Below are positions 55,295 through 64,000 of a stretch of 64,000 nt of DNA, piece by piece (within the stretch, counting starts at the first letter, position 1; the number at the start of each line of letters is the position of its first letter). The DNA comes from Pseudomonadota bacterium (GTDB lineage: Bacteria > Pseudomonadota > Gammaproteobacteria > Burkholderiales > Burkholderiaceae_C), in assembly GCA_018241325.1 (NCBI GenBank), contig JAFEEB010000010.1, positions 1 to 64,000 of the forward strand, given 5' to 3'. The translations under genes were made by a program, and so were the position numbers. Below the pieces are notes generated by a model. That model saw nothing but the letters and a program-made list of their open reading frames with translations, had not been told where the DNA came from and made no database searches.

Positions 55295-55411
55295 AACTCC
55301 TTGCCCCTTTGGGGGAAGGTTGGGATGGGGGCCTGGCCTGCGCGCGCGCACGGGCCTGGATGGTCACGCGGCGGGCCCCCACCCCAACCCTTCCCCAGCG
55401 GGGGAGGGAGC
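55295..55411. repeat. GC-rich hairpin repeat C2
   Basis: AACTCCTTGCCCCTTTGGGG on the left and ACCCTTCCCCAGCGGGGGAG on the right are complementary over about 35 bases, matching C1 in sequence and layout. Twenty bases from the start of the methyltransferase gene. Confidence 0.75.
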
Positions 55412-55430
55412 CGGACAGGCGGGCTGAGGC

Positions 55431-56309
55431 ATGTCGTCCAACAAACCCCAACCGTCCCATCAAACGGTGCAGGCCGAGCTGCGCCCCGGCCAGTCGATCG
55501 AGCTGCTGAAAGCGCTGCACATCCTCACCCGCGAGGGCCGGCTCAACCAGGACTCGCGGCGCAAGCTCAAGCAGGTCGAGCATCTGGTGCAGTTCATCGA
55601 GAAGGTGCTGGGCGAGCTGAGCCCGCACGGCGACGAGCTGACGCTGGCCGACCACGGCGCCGGCAAGTCTTACCTGGGCTTCATCCTGTACGACTTGCTG
55701 CTCAAGGACGCGGGCCGTGGCACGGTCTACGGCATCGAGACGCGCGCCGAGCTGGTCGAGCGCTCGCGCGCGCTGGCGACGCGGCTGGGTTTTGCGCGCA
55801 TGCATTTTTTGAACATCGCGGCGGCCGATGCGGCGCACGATGCGGCCCTGCCCGAGCGCATCGACGTGGTGACCGCGCTGCACGCCTGCGACACCGCCAC
55901 CGACGACGCCATCGCCTTCGGTCTGGCCAAGCAGGCGCAGGCCATGGTGCTGGTGCCCTGCTGCCAGGCCGAGCTGGCCGCCTGCCTGCGCCAGAACAAG
56001 GCCTTGCAGCTGTCGCGCACGCCGCTGGCCGAGCTGTGGCGCCACCCGCTGCACACGCGCGAGCTGGGCAGCCAGCTGACCAACGTGCTGCGCTGCCTGT
56101 ACCTGGAGTCGCAGGGCTACAGCGTGACCGTAACCGAGCTGGTGGGCTGGGAGCACAGCTTGAAGAACGAGCTGATCATCGCGCGCCACACCGGCCACAA
56201 GAAGCGCAGCGCCGCCGAGCGGCTGCATGCGCTGCTGGCGCAGTTCGGCCTGCAATCGCTGGCCGCCACGCGCTATGCGCGCGCCTTGTCGCCGTCCGTG
56301 GTGTCTTGA
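55431..56309 (+). CDS. SAM-dependent methyltransferase
   Basis: 292 residues. A helical N-terminus (LLKALHILTREGRLNQDSRRKLKQVEHLVQFI) leads into a class I methyltransferase fold: motif I LTLADHGAGKSYLGFILYDLL, VYGIETRAELVERSRALA, and VTALHACDTATDDAI. VLVPCCQAELA has paired Cys. Similar to the Methyltransf_32/GSTCD-like group, some of which modify tRNA. Substrate uncertain. C2 sits right before the ATG. Confidence 0.82.
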   Translation: MSSNKPQPSHQTVQAELRPGQSIELLKALHILTREGRLNQDSRRKLKQVEHLVQFIEKVLGELSPHGDELTLADHGAGKSYLGFILYDLLLKDAGRGTVYGIETRAELVERSRALATRLGFARMHFLNIAAADAAHDAALPERIDVVTALHACDTATDDAIAFGLAKQAQAMVLVPCCQAELAACLRQNKALQLSRTPLAELWRHPLHTRELGSQLTNVLRCLYLESQGYSVTVTELVGWEHSLKNELIIARHTGHKKRSAAERLHALLAQFGLQSLAATRYARALSPSVVS

Positions 56310-56425
56310 TCGCTCGTCGTGCGCCGACACGCCGGGTTCGCTGCGCGGACCCGACCGACGGGGGAGCACCGAGCCTGATGTCGGTCGGGCTGAGGCACGA
56401 AAACCCGACGCCGACGGGTTGTGGA

Positions 56426-56779
56426 TCAGTTCATCGTCATGTTGTTGAACACGGCGCTCACGCCGGGCACGCTGCGCGCCAGGCGCATGGCCAGCTCGCG
56501 CCCCAGCAGGCCGTTGGCGGGCGAGCCGCTGAGCTCGATCTTGCCATCGCCCAGGGCCTGTACCTGCAAGCCATCGGCGCCCACGCGCGGGTCGGAGCGC
56601 AGCGCGGCGCGCACGCGGTCGGCCAAGTCCTGGTTCTGCATCTGGCGTTGGGCGTCGCGGTTGTACAAGGAACCTCCCGAGGCTTGGTAGGGGCCGGCGG
56701 CGCAGCCGGCGACGACGGCAAGGGTGGCCAGGGCGCTGGCTGTGGCCAGGCCGCGCGGCCATGGGGTGGGGTGAATCAT
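56426..56779 (-). CDS. BON domain lipoprotein
   Basis: Predicted periplasmic or outer-membrane lipoprotein, 117 residues from MIHPTPWPRGLATA. AGGAGG lies ahead of the ATG. The lipobox is VVAGC. The BON domain follows (LADRVRAALRSDPRVGADGLQVQALGDGKIELSGSPANGLLGRELAMRLARSVPGVSAVFN), a phospholipid-binding-like fold seen in OsmY and DolP. It is followed by a second BON gene upstream (56846-57253), perhaps a tandem pair. Confidence 0.85.
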   Translation of the reverse strand: MIHPTPWPRGLATASALATLAVVAGCAAGPYQASGGSLYNRDAQRQMQNQDLADRVRAALRSDPRVGADGLQVQALGDGKIELSGSPANGLLGRELAMRLARSVPGVSAVFNNMTMN

Positions 56780-56845
56780 GAAGACCTCCTTGGATGAACG
56801 GGGCTGAGTGGCGATGCCCATCATCCCAGAATTTGCCGCAACGCT

Positions 56846-57253
56846 TCAGGGCGAGCGCATGCGGTCCACCACCTGGCTGACGCCGGGCACGCGGCGGGCC
56901 GTGTCGATGGCGCGCTGACGCTCGCCCGTGCTGCGCACCGGGCCACCCAGCACGATCAGGCCGCCCTCCAGGCCCTCGACGGTGAGGCCCTGGCCGGCCA
57001 GTTGCGGGTCGGCTGCCAGTGCCTGGCGCACGCGCTCGGCCACGCGCAGCGCGCCGGCGGTGGAGCCCGAGGCGCCGTCCAGCTCCTGGCCGGCGCGGCT
57101 CAGGTCGGGCAGGGCCACCGGCAGGTTCTGCGGCGTGGCGCCCCAGGGTGTGCCGCCGCTGCACGCGGCCAGCAGGGTGCAGGCGGCGAGGGCCAGGGCG
57201 GCGGTGGCGATGCGCGCGTGGCGCGCGGGCGTGGGATGAAGGTGGCGTGGCAT
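56846..57253 (-). CDS. BON domain lipoprotein
   Basis: 135 residues. Signal with lipobox TLLAAC, a short linker, then a BON domain (AERVRQALAADPQLAGQGLTVEGLEGGLIVLGGPVRSTGERQRAIDTARRVPGVSQVVDRM). It begins eight bases after the prmC stop on the same strand, so may be co-transcribed with it. It is related to the next gene but only at the domain level. Confidence 0.84.
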   Translation of the reverse strand: MPRHLHPTPARHARIATAALALAACTLLAACSGGTPWGATPQNLPVALPDLSRAGQELDGASGSTAGALRVAERVRQALAADPQLAGQGLTVEGLEGGLIVLGGPVRSTGERQRAIDTARRVPGVSQVVDRMRSP

Positions 57254-57261
57254 GGTGCGAA

Positions 57262-58107
57262 TTATTGAGCGCTTGGGCGTGGGGCGGTTCCGGTCGTCAT
57301 CTGGCCGCCCGAGCAGCGCTCGATGCCGGCCAGGTCGCGCCGCGACTGCACGTGGTCCAAGCCGGCCGCGCGCAGCAGGGTGCGCACCGCGGCGGCTTGG
57401 TCGTGGCCATGCTCCAGCAGCAGCCAGCCGCCGGGCGTCAAATGCGCCGGGGCGGCCGCGCAGATGGCGCGCAGGTCGCGCAGCCCGTCGTGGCCGCTGG
57501 CCAGTGCAACGCGCGGCTCGTGCGCCAGCGCGGCCAGGTGCGGGTCGCCCTCGGCAATATAGGGCGGGTTGCTCACGATCACGTCAAAGCGCTGCCCCGC
57601 CACCGGGGCCAGCCAGTGGCCGTGGTGCCAAGTCACGACCAGGCCCAGCCGCTGACCATTGGCACGGGCCACGGCCAGCGCGTCGGCGCTGGCGTCGACC
57701 GCCCACACGTCGGCGCGCGGGCGCGCGGCGGCCAGCGCCAGGGCGATGGCGCCACTGCCGGTGCCCAGGTCCAGGACGCGCGCGGGCCGGTCGGCCGGCA
57801 GCAAGTCCAGCGCCCAGTCCACCAGCGTCTCGGTGTCGTCGCGCGGGTCGAGCACGCGGGCGTCCACGTGCAGCGTCAGGCCGTGAAAGGCCTTGGTGCC
57901 GGTCAGATAGGCCACCGGCTCGCCACGCAGCCGGCGTGCGCACAAGGCATCGAAGCGCGCCGCGGCCTCGGGCGCCAGCGCATCGCCGTCGTGCGCGATC
58001 AGCCAGGCGCGGTCGTGCATGGCGCGGCCGAGCACATGCAGCAGCAGCATCTGGGCGTCGATGCGGGGCAGGCCGCGCTGTTGTGCGGCGGCCAGTGCAT
58101 GGGCCAC
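57262..58107 (-). CDS. prmC: Peptide chain release factor N5-glutamine methyltransferase
   Basis: Methylates the Gln of the GGQ motif in release factors, here encoded just upstream (prfA). 281 residues from the GTG at 58107 (VAHALAAAQQRGLPRIDAQMLLLHVLG). The N-terminal helical domain is followed by the methyltransferase fold with VLDLGTGSGAIALALA and the catalytic NPPY in VIVSNPPYIAEGD. The frame stays open upstream through two GC-rich repeat units to an ATG at 58464, giving a possible 400-residue product. The Arg/Pro-rich extra part is repeat sequence, so I favour the short form. Ribosome-site support is weak at either. Confidence 0.9.
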   Translation of the reverse strand: MAHALAAAQQRGLPRIDAQMLLLHVLGRAMHDRAWLIAHDGDALAPEAAARFDALCARRLRGEPVAYLTGTKAFHGLTLHVDARVLDPRDDTETLVDWALDLLPADRPARVLDLGTGSGAIALALAAARPRADVWAVDASADALAVARANGQRLGLVVTWHHGHWLAPVAGQRFDVIVSNPPYIAEGDPHLAALAHEPRVALASGHDGLRDLRAICAAAPAHLTPGGWLLLEHGHDQAAAVRTLLRAAGLDHVQSRRDLAGIERCSGGQMTTGTAPRPSAQ

Positions 58108-58137
58108 GGTGGTGTGGGCGAGATCGCACGCTGCGTT

Positions 58138-58287
58138 GCTCCCTCGTCCCTCTGCGGAGAGGGCGGGGGTGAGGGGCGAGCGGCGTCTGTCGGGGCTCAC
58201 CGGTCGTGCCGCCACCCCAACCCTCCCCCAGCGGGGGAGTGGGAAAGGCCCGCACCCCAACCCTCTCGCGCGGGCGAGAGAGGGGGC
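58138..58287. repeat. GC-rich repeat C3, unit 1
   Basis: 150 bases beginning GCTCCCTCGTCCCTCTGCGG and ending GGGCGAGAGAGGGGGC, composed of several CCCTC...GAGGG hairpin arms. It is about 89 percent identical by eye to unit 2 and in the same orientation. It lies directly before prmC. Confidence 0.8.
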
Positions 58288-58346
58288 AAAGCAGCGCCGT
58301 CGAGTGCACCTGCCGGAATCGACTGAACACGATCGTGCGCGGCCTG

Positions 58347-58496
58347 GCTCCCTCGCCCCTCTGGGGAGAGGGTTGGGGTGAGGGGCCGGCGGCGCCTGTT
58401 GGGGCTCATGGGTCGCGCCCCCACCCCAACCCTCCCCCAGCGGGGGATGGGGAAAGGCCCTCACCCCAACCCTCTCCCGCGGGCGGGAGAGGGGGC
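58347..58496. repeat. GC-rich repeat C3, unit 2
   Basis: 150 bases beginning GCTCCCTCGCCCCTCTGGGG and ending GGGCGGGAGAGGGGGC, a direct repeat of unit 1 with roughly 17 mismatches. The equal length and order point to tandem duplication of one composite element. Confidence 0.8.
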
Positions 58497-58530
58497 GAGA
58501 GCGCAGGGGGGCATGGCTTGGAAACTATCA

Positions 58531-58580
58531 ATAACGCAGCTGTCAGCGCTTTATGGGCGGTCGCTGCAAGCCAGTTTGAC
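58531..58580 (+). repeat. Repeat B, copy 10
   Basis: ATAACGCAGCTGTCAGCGCT then GGGCGGTCGCTGCAAGCCAG and TTTGAC. It adjoins the C3 cluster and the prfA stop. Confidence 0.65.
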
Positions 58581-58593
58581 CCGAAAACTGCCA

Positions 58594-59700
58594 TCACGCC
58601 TGCCCCTCCAGCTCCGCCATCTGCTCGGCCTGGTGCGCGGCCTGCAGGGCGTCGATCACGTCCTGCAAATCGCCCTCCATCACCAGAGCCAGCTTGTACA
58701 GCGTCAGGTTGATGCGGTGGTCGGTGATGCGCCCCTGCGGAAAGTTGTAGGTGCGGATGCGGTCGCTGCGGTCGCCGCTGCCGATCAGGCCCTTGCGCGT
58801 GGCGGCCTCCCTGGCCGTGCGCTCGCTGCGCTCCTTGTCTTGCAGGCGCGCCTGCAGCACGCGCAGCGCCTGCGCCTTGTTGGCGTGCTGGCTGCGCCCG
58901 TCCTGGCACTCGGCCACCAGGCCGGTGGGCAGGTGCACCACGCGCACGGCCGAGTCGGTCTTGTTGATGTGCTGCCCGCCCGCGCCGCTGGCGCGAAAGG
59001 TGTCGATGCGCAAGTCCGCCGGGTTGAGCGTGATGGCCTGCGCCTCGTCCGGCTCGGGCATCACCGCCACCGTGGCCGCGCTGGTGTGAATGCGCCCCTG
59101 CGTCTCGGTCACCGGCACGCGCTGCACGCGGTGGCCGCCGGACTCAAAGCGCAGGGCGCCGTACACGCCGGACCCGGAGGGGCCTTCTGCGGCCTGGCCC
59201 GCGATGCGCAGCACCACCTCCTTGTAGCCGCCCAACTCGGCCGGCGACTCGCTCATCACCTCCACCCGCCAGCCGCGCCCCTGCGCGTAGCGCGTGTACA
59301 TGCGCGCCAGGTCGCCCGCGAACAGCGCCGACTCGTCACCGCCCGTGCCGGCGCGGATCTCCACAAACGCATTGCGCGCGTCGTCCGGGTCCTTGGGCAG
59401 CAGCATGCGCTGCAGCTCGGCGTCCAGCGCGGCCAGCTCGGCCTGGGCGGCGGCGACTTCGTCGCGCGCCAGCTCGGCCATGTCGGGGTCGGCCAGCAGG
59501 TCCTGCGCCGCGCTCAAGTCGGCCTCGCGCTGCTGATAGCGCGCCCAGCGGCCGGCGACGGCGGCGACCTCGGTGTGCTCGCGCGAGAGGGCCAGGAATT
59601 GGGCCATGTCGGCCATGATGTCCGGGCGGGAGAGGAGGAAGTCCAACTCGCCCAGGCGGTCGGCGTGGCGCTGGAGTTGGTCGCGGACGAAGGGCTTCAT
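58594..59700 (-). CDS. prfA: Peptide chain release factor 1
   Basis: Recognises UAA and UAG stop codons and triggers peptide release. 368 residues. The GGQ motif in [19 protein letters not shown] is the methylation site of PrmC. The stop-codon region is [15 protein letters not shown]-like [26 protein letters not shown]. The N-terminus [24 protein letters not shown] is normal. In related genomes hemA usually precedes it; here pilE does. The ATG has no clear Shine-Dalgarno and immediately follows an inverted repeat. Confidence 0.95.
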   Translation of the reverse strand: MKPFVRDQLQRHADRLGELDFLLSRPDIMADMAQFLALSREHTEVAAVAGRWARYQQREADLSAAQDLLADPDMAELARDEVAAAQAELAALDAELQRMLLPKDPDDARNAFVEIRAGTGGDESALFAGDLARMYTRYAQGRGWRVEVMSESPAELGGYKEVVLRIAGQAAEGPSGSGVYGALRFESGGHRVQRVPVTETQGRIHTSAATVAVMPEPDEAQAITLNPADLRIDTFRASGAGGQHINKTDSAVRVVHLPTGLVAECQDGRSQHANKAQALRVLQARLQDKERSERTAREAATRKGLIGSGDRSDRIRTYNFPQGRITDHRINLTLYKLALVMEGDLQDVIDALQAAHQAEQMAELEGQA

Positions 59701-59702
59701 GC

Positions 59703-59732
59703 AAACGGCGAAATCAGGGATTTTCGCCGTTT
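59703..59732. repeat. Perfect 11-bp inverted repeat just upstream of prfA
   Basis: AAACGGCGAAA (59703-59713) and TTTCGCCGTTT (59722-59732) pair around an eight-base loop. The prfA ATG starts three bases away. There is no T-run on the minus strand, so a terminator for pilE is less likely than a translational or protein-binding site. Confidence 0.7.
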
Positions 59733-59769
59733 CCGGAGGGAGCCCGACCGCAGTAACAGGGTGCTGCGC

Positions 59770-60204
59770 CTATTTGCCCCAGCAATCGGTAACGATGGTG
59801 CCAGTGGTCACGCCGTTGGCTCCACGCAAACCCGTGTTGCTGATGGTCAAAGTCCCGCACTTGTCGGTGGCTTGCGGGCCTGGGTTGTTTGGCACCGCCT
59901 GCAAGGTAAACGCGGCATTGGAGTTTCCAGCCTGAAAGCTGATCACATATCGCTTTGACGTGTCACCCGACCAGGTCAACGCCGCCGGTAGCGTGGTTGG
60001 GTACGTTCCTGTCGCCGTCGCCGCACGCTCCAGCCACTGCTGGGCCTGCAACAGACCCGCCCGGGCGTCGGCACGATGGCCACGTTGGATGTATTCGTTG
60101 TAGCTGGGCAGCGCGATCGCGGCGAGGATGGCGATGATCGCCACCACGATCATCACCTCGATGAGGGTGAAGCCGCGCTGGAGCAGGGGCGTGTTGGGAG
60201 TCAT
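59770..60204 (-). CDS. pilE: Type IV pilin PilE (major-type or minor pilin)
   Basis: 144-residue prepilin. The leader [11 protein letters not shown] is cut before F12; mature [27 protein letters not shown] carries the Glu at +5 that organises filament assembly. The C-terminal disulfide pair is in DKCGT and TDCWG. This is the PilE-like protein usually coded after pilY1 in betaproteobacteria. An upstream in-frame start reads into pilY1 and is rejected. No sigma-54 promoter is seen directly upstream; it is likely co-transcribed with pilY1 (11-base gap). Confidence 0.92.
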   Translation of the reverse strand: MTPNTPLLQRGFTLIEVMIVVAIIAILAAIALPSYNEYIQRGHRADARAGLLQAQQWLERAATATGTYPTTLPAALTWSGDTSKRYVISFQAGNSNAAFTLQAVPNNPGPQATDKCGTLTISNTGLRGANGVTTGTIVTDCWGK

Positions 60205-60215
60205 GGGGGGCTCCC

Positions 60216-63200
60216 TCACTTCACCTGGCGCCAGCTTGGGCGAAGCGACTGCTCGGGCATGCGAGCCAGACGCTCCTTCTGGTTCTTCACGTCGATGTCG
60301 AGTACGTTCTTGCCTTGGGTGACCACGGTATGCGAGCCGGCCGCCACCTCCCGACGCGAGACACCAGAGTCGGCCGCGTTGTAGAGGTTGTCGCCGTTCA
60401 TGTCCACCAGTTGAACCGTCGGGCGCTTGCCGTCCATGATGTTGACAAGGGTTCGGAACTGGCGTTCGTTGAGCACGTTCGTGACGCTGCAACTCTCGAT
60501 GTTGGGATCAACGTCCGAACCTCGCCCCGGCACCTGCGAGTACACCGAGAGAATGTTGCTGCCGTCGAAAAATTCGATCGGCTTCAACACACGTTCGCCC
60601 ACGGCAGGCAGGTCGAGATACCAGCCTTGGAAGGTGGTCCACGTGTCCTGGTTCAGCGCCTGGACCGCGTCGACGGTGCCAAACACGGAGTCCACGTCCG
60701 TGATTTTTTGTTTGGCGAGTTGACCGCCGCCCGTCAGGTTGCCAGTGTTTCCCATGATGCCGAGCACTGAAGGCGCGGGGACGCAGTCCGCACCGTTCGG
60801 GCAGGTACCGCCACCAGGGTGTACCTCGAGGCGCCGGCCCATGGTGGGCTCGGGCGTGCGGTAGCGGTAGTGCGTGTTGTCGAGTACCGAATACAGAGTT
60901 TGCACATCCTGGTTTTCGGCGTCGTTCAGAGCCAGGTTGCGGCCCGTTCCGAAGGCCACCATCAAACCGCCCACGGCGCGCAGATTTGGGCTGGCCGGGG
61001 TACCGATGTTCTTCATGCGGTCATTGGCGCGCACGGTCGGTGCCGCGGTGACGGGTTGCACTTTCGGGCGAGTCGTGGACGACAGCGATGCCGGGCCACG
61101 CGCCGTGAACAGTGGCTTGGTGCTGGCAGGGCCCCCGAACGCTACCGTCCATTGGCTGTCGTCCGAGCTGGTCAGATCGAACTTCCACATATTGCCCAGG
61201 TTGTCGCCCGCATAGACCACGTCCGGGCGGCTATCCCCATTCAGATCGACCAGCCGGGGCGATGCCAGGCCGTTGTCTGCTGCGTAGCCGGTCCCGGCGG
61301 CGTCATTGGTGGCCGGGATCAGTTTCAGTTCACGTGCGCCGTCAAGGTATTGCACGATCAAAACGGGGCGTTGATTGGCGCTGTTGATGCCGTTGCCCAG
61401 CACCACGGCCCAGCGGTTGTTGTTCATGCGCACGATTTGCGTGGCACGCATGGAGTTGGCCTCGTCCTTTACCGGTTTGACGGTGATGTGGCCGATGTCG
61501 CCATCCTGCTGAACCGCGAGATTGCACGCGGCCTTCTCGGCGGTGTCGATGATGGTCGCGCAGATGGGCGCAGGCTCGGCGCTGCCGCGCGTGCGGTCGA
61601 TCTTGACCAGAGACGGGGCGTTGATTTCGGAGAACGTGCTTGGATCAGTGACGTCCAGCACGAAATAGCCCTTGCCTCCGGCACCCAAGGTGCCAACCAG
61701 CACGGTGTGCCAATCAGGGGTGTAGGAGCTTTCATTGTCGTTGCCACCCGGGGTCAAGCCGAGGTCGATGTCGCCGGTCATTGGGGAGCCATCGACAAAG
61801 TAGCGGTGCCCGCTGTTGTAGGCCGGGTTGGTCAGCTGGTTCAGCGTCGGGATCACGCCGCGTGGCACGTAGGCCAGCTTTTCACTGCCGTCGGCAGCTG
61901 AGAAGCCGTGGAGCATGCCGTCGTTGCCGCCCACGTAGATCATGGGTGTGCGCGACTTGCGGGTGTTGGTGAAGTCCAGGTAGCCCTTGAGGGCGTAATT
62001 GCTGGCGGGCGCACCGACGTACCAGACGTCGGAGTTGACAATGTCCCCTTGGCGGCTGACGCGCTCGCGAAACGGCTTGGCAGCGGTGTAGCCGGTGGAG
62101 TCGGAGCCTTCCAGGCCGCGGTCGCCGCGGATGAAATCGAGCCGTTGTTGTCCCTTGGTCGCACCCTGGTCGGTATTGTCGGCAGGGTTGATCTGCAGCC
62201 AGAGTTTTTGCGCTGCGCTGAGGTTGCTGTTGTCGCTGGTCCACTTGAAGGGCGTGCCGCCCTTGGGCCTGCCGGGCGTTGGGCTGTTGACCCAGGTGTC
62301 GTTCCAGGTCATGACCAGCCGGGCGTTCACATCGAAGCCGCTCGCATCCAGCTTGACGGCGGTACTCTGGCCGCCCCAGCCGGGGAGCGAGACGATGTCG
62401 CCGTTCTTAAGCACCTGCTGCGCCGCGACATAGCCCTTCCAGGCGTCCTTGGGGTTGTAGGCGGCCGTGAACAGGCCCACCTCGTTGCGCGTGATGCTGG
62501 CGCCGCTGGCGGCGGTGGAGCCGGTGCCCGGCTCCACCAGGTTGCCGATCTGGTCGAAGATGTCGCGGAAGGCCTTTTCCAAGTCCGCCGCGACGCTGAT
62601 GGCATAGAAGTTACCGCGGCCGTTGAGCGCGGCGTGCCACAGGTCGAGCGCACGCTTGTTTTCGTTGTCCATGGCTGGCCACGTCTTGACGCCCGTGATC
62701 AGGTCCGGAATGCTGCCGTCGTACCCGAATGGCACCTTGCCGGTGGGGGCAACGATGCTGGGCGCTCCCGGCCAGGTGGTGGCGTCGGAGCTCGCTCCGA
62801 TCGTGTAGGTGACCATGTGGGCCCAGGTGGCCGGGTCGTAGCGCGGGTTCCAGAACCGTTCGAGGATGGCCGGCTTGCCGGCACTGTCGTTGCCGAAGCT
62901 CTCGGTCGCGGGGGCCTTGATGTAGGCCGCCGTGGCGCTCATGGTGCCGGTCAGGCCGGTGGTCTGAAGCGGCTTGGCCCAGCTGAAAAACGCCCAGTCG
63001 GCAAGGGTTTTCGACGTGGTGTCGCGATAGAGCGCGGATTTTGCGACGTCGGCTGCGGCGATGCCTCCGTACACGGTGCCGTCGGGCAAGCTCCGGTTGG
63101 TGGCATTGTCGCGATAACTGGTGTCTGGTACGTCGGATTCGCCCTGGTTCCAGCGCCCGTCGGTCATCATGATGTGGTAGTTGCGACGGCAGGCAAGATA

Positions 63201-63830
63201 CGGCTCAGCCGTGGTGCCCGGAACGCTCGCCCACGGACTGTTGACACCGAGCGGCTGCCGCATGTAGCCATCGGCCTGCTCGAACATCCAATGCGCAGGC
63301 GTGTTGTTGCCCGGTGTCAATGAGTTGACGAAACTGAGAAAGTCGGCCCGGTGCGTTCCATCCAGCACCTTCATCGAGTTGGTGCCGCTGGTGGTGCTGT
63401 TCACGCTCGTGGCGCCGGCACTTCCATTCGATTTTTTAGGCCCAACGCCGGGCGATCCGCCGTTGTTCCACATCACCTGCCAAGCCAGCCGAATCTTCTT
63501 GTCGGGCAGCAGCGTGGTGTCGTTGAACACCTGCTTGAGCGCATATTTCAGGATGTTCATGCGGGGCGCTGCCAGATTCCAGCTGCCGTCCGGATTCGGT
63601 GCGGTGATGTTCTGAGTGCCACCCGAAGTTGACCTGTCGAGCCGATAGCCCATGCTGCCTGAGTCGTCGACCGAAATGATGACGTTGGGCGCGACATAGG
63701 GCTGCTGTGAACCGGGTGGCGACTCAACCAGCGTGAGGGCCCAGCTGAACTGGGGCGTCAGGGCCGCTGCGGCGGCCAGGGCGATCAGCCTTTGGCGGCC
63801 TCGTGGGGGGGTTGGGCGGGCGCTGTACAT
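60216..63830 (-). CDS. pilY1: Type IV pilus tip-associated protein PilY1
   Basis: Large secreted adhesin and pilus-retraction regulator, 1204 residues from [14 protein letters not shown], with AGGAG ahead. A signal peptide is followed by a VWA-like region with MIDAS start VDDSGSMG near residues 54-61. The C-terminal beta-propeller (from about 650) contains [16 protein letters not shown]-like [19 protein letters not shown]. Calcium-loop candidates are DLNGDSRPD and, near the end, [14 protein letters not shown] (dockerin-like). The domain order is that of Pseudomonas PilY1. The earlier in-frame ATG at 63929 would overlap the preceding gene. Confidence 0.95.
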   Translation of the reverse strand: MYSARPTPPRGRQRLIALAAAAALTPQFSWALTLVESPPGSQQPYVAPNVIISVDDSGSMGYRLDRSTSGGTQNITAPNPDGSWNLAAPRMNILKYALKQVFNDTTLLPDKKIRLAWQVMWNNGGSPGVGPKKSNGSAGATSVNSTTSGTNSMKVLDGTHRADFLSFVNSLTPGNNTPAHWMFEQADGYMRQPLGVNSPWASVPGTTAEPYLACRRNYHIMMTDGRWNQGESDVPDTSYRDNATNRSLPDGTVYGGIAAADVAKSALYRDTTSKTLADWAFFSWAKPLQTTGLTGTMSATAAYIKAPATESFGNDSAGKPAILERFWNPRYDPATWAHMVTYTIGASSDATTWPGAPSIVAPTGKVPFGYDGSIPDLITGVKTWPAMDNENKRALDLWHAALNGRGNFYAISVAADLEKAFRDIFDQIGNLVEPGTGSTAASGASITRNEVGLFTAAYNPKDAWKGYVAAQQVLKNGDIVSLPGWGGQSTAVKLDASGFDVNARLVMTWNDTWVNSPTPGRPKGGTPFKWTSDNSNLSAAQKLWLQINPADNTDQGATKGQQRLDFIRGDRGLEGSDSTGYTAAKPFRERVSRQGDIVNSDVWYVGAPASNYALKGYLDFTNTRKSRTPMIYVGGNDGMLHGFSAADGSEKLAYVPRGVIPTLNQLTNPAYNSGHRYFVDGSPMTGDIDLGLTPGGNDNESSYTPDWHTVLVGTLGAGGKGYFVLDVTDPSTFSEINAPSLVKIDRTRGSAEPAPICATIIDTAEKAACNLAVQQDGDIGHITVKPVKDEANSMRATQIVRMNNNRWAVVLGNGINSANQRPVLIVQYLDGARELKLIPATNDAAGTGYAADNGLASPRLVDLNGDSRPDVVYAGDNLGNMWKFDLTSSDDSQWTVAFGGPASTKPLFTARGPASLSSTTRPKVQPVTAAPTVRANDRMKNIGTPASPNLRAVGGLMVAFGTGRNLALNDAENQDVQTLYSVLDNTHYRYRTPEPTMGRRLEVHPGGGTCPNGADCVPAPSVLGIMGNTGNLTGGGQLAKQKITDVDSVFGTVDAVQALNQDTWTTFQGWYLDLPAVGERVLKPIEFFDGSNILSVYSQVPGRGSDVDPNIESCSVTNVLNERQFRTLVNIMDGKRPTVQLVDMNGDNLYNAADSGVSRREVAAGSHTVVTQGKNVLDIDVKNQKERLARMPEQSLRPSWRQVK

Positions 63831-63925
63831 GTCGGGCTCCTCTCCTGATGGCGATTTCTGAGGGTTTGTTTCAGTGTCTGGGCTTGCTGTGATTAGGAAG
63901 GCCGCTTCCAAAAAAGCAGCTAAAT

Positions 63926-64000
63926 TCAATCCTTGCGCCGCGTGGGGGCATAGGTTTCCTGCAGTACGACGGTGGTGACCGGGTTGCCCGCGGCGTTGGT
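63926..64000 (-). CDS. 3' end of a probable PilX minor-pilin-operon protein
   Basis: The last 24 codons end TNAAGNPVTTVVLQETYAPTRRKD followed by TGA, just ahead of pilY1. The ending 'VVLQ.TY' before a short polar tail and the position before pilY1 fit PilX. Too little is present to be sure. Partial at the right edge. Confidence 0.5.
   Translation of the reverse strand, partial: TNAAGNPVTTVVLQETYAPTRRKD

Larger units (their letters stand above)
58108..58593. other. 486-base gap between prfA and prmC, filled with repeats
   Basis: It contains the two repeat C units (58138-58287 and 58347-58496), a 59-base unique spacer between them, and a B copy (58531-58580). No independent gene is seen; the only long frame is the in-frame extension of prmC. 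Confidence 0.7.

Overview
The window is a contiguous, GC-rich, densely coded chromosomal segment of a betaproteobacterium. It is most likely a member of Burkholderiales close to Comamonadaceae. The reasons are the gene orders (tandem LpxL-type acyltransferases divergent from metK; ccsB-resB-cytochrome c4 beside ysxC; ffh divergent from a CcsA-like gene, then a PP0621-type gene and pilSR; nrdA-nrdB; accB-accC-prmA; ponA divergent from pilMNOPQ, then aroK-aroB-dgt) and several dispersed intergenic repeats of a kind I associate with that family. There is no phage, insertion sequence, CRISPR array, tRNA or rRNA that I can see.

Layout. 0-7 kb (minus strand): 5' part of mpl with an in-frame repeat insertion, msrQ-msrP (periplasmic methionine sulfoxide repair), ccsB-resB (system II cytochrome c maturation) and a cytochrome c4. 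7-12 kb: ysxC and an alpha/beta hydrolase, two lipid A acyltransferase homologues, and metK behind a SAM-II-like riboswitch. 12-17 kb: an NlpC/P60 lipoprotein, a DUF2127 protein, two pirins, an FMN reductase and a divergent LysR regulator. 17-26 kb: an unknown coiled-coil protein, an IPTL-CTERM surface protein, an internally shortened LMW phosphatase, ffh, a CcsA-like protein, PP0621, pilS-pilR and ampD. 26-31 kb: nrdA-nrdB under tandem NrdR boxes, and a histone H1-like protein. 31-41 kb: a PfkB kinase, a DUF3426 zinc-ribbon protein, prmA, accC-accB, a TlpA-like protein, an acyl-CoA ligase, and lysA-lptM. 41-54 kb: ponA, pilMNOPQ, an Ig-domain lipoprotein, aroK-aroB, dgt and an MFS transporter. 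54-64 kb: DUF1415, a methyltransferase, two BON lipoproteins, prmC-prfA, pilE-pilY1 and the end of a probable pilX.

Functional themes. Type IV pilus genes occur at three places: the regulators PilSR, the alignment complex and secretin PilMNOPQ, and the minor pilin / PilY1 / PilE group. Envelope functions recur (lipid A, peptidoglycan synthesis and recycling, LptM). Redox quality control is represented by MsrPQ, TlpA and the c-type cytochrome genes.

The least ordinary feature is the repeat landscape. A roughly 47-bp element (called B here) occurs about eleven times, always between genes or at gene ends. It forms the core of all three long inverted repeats of family A and sits beside all three GC-rich hairpin clusters of family C. 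Two B copies appear to provide the Shine-Dalgarno and TTG start of the downstream gene. A fourth element (D) has inserted in frame inside mpl. All calls are by reading the sequence; no alignment or database search was run.
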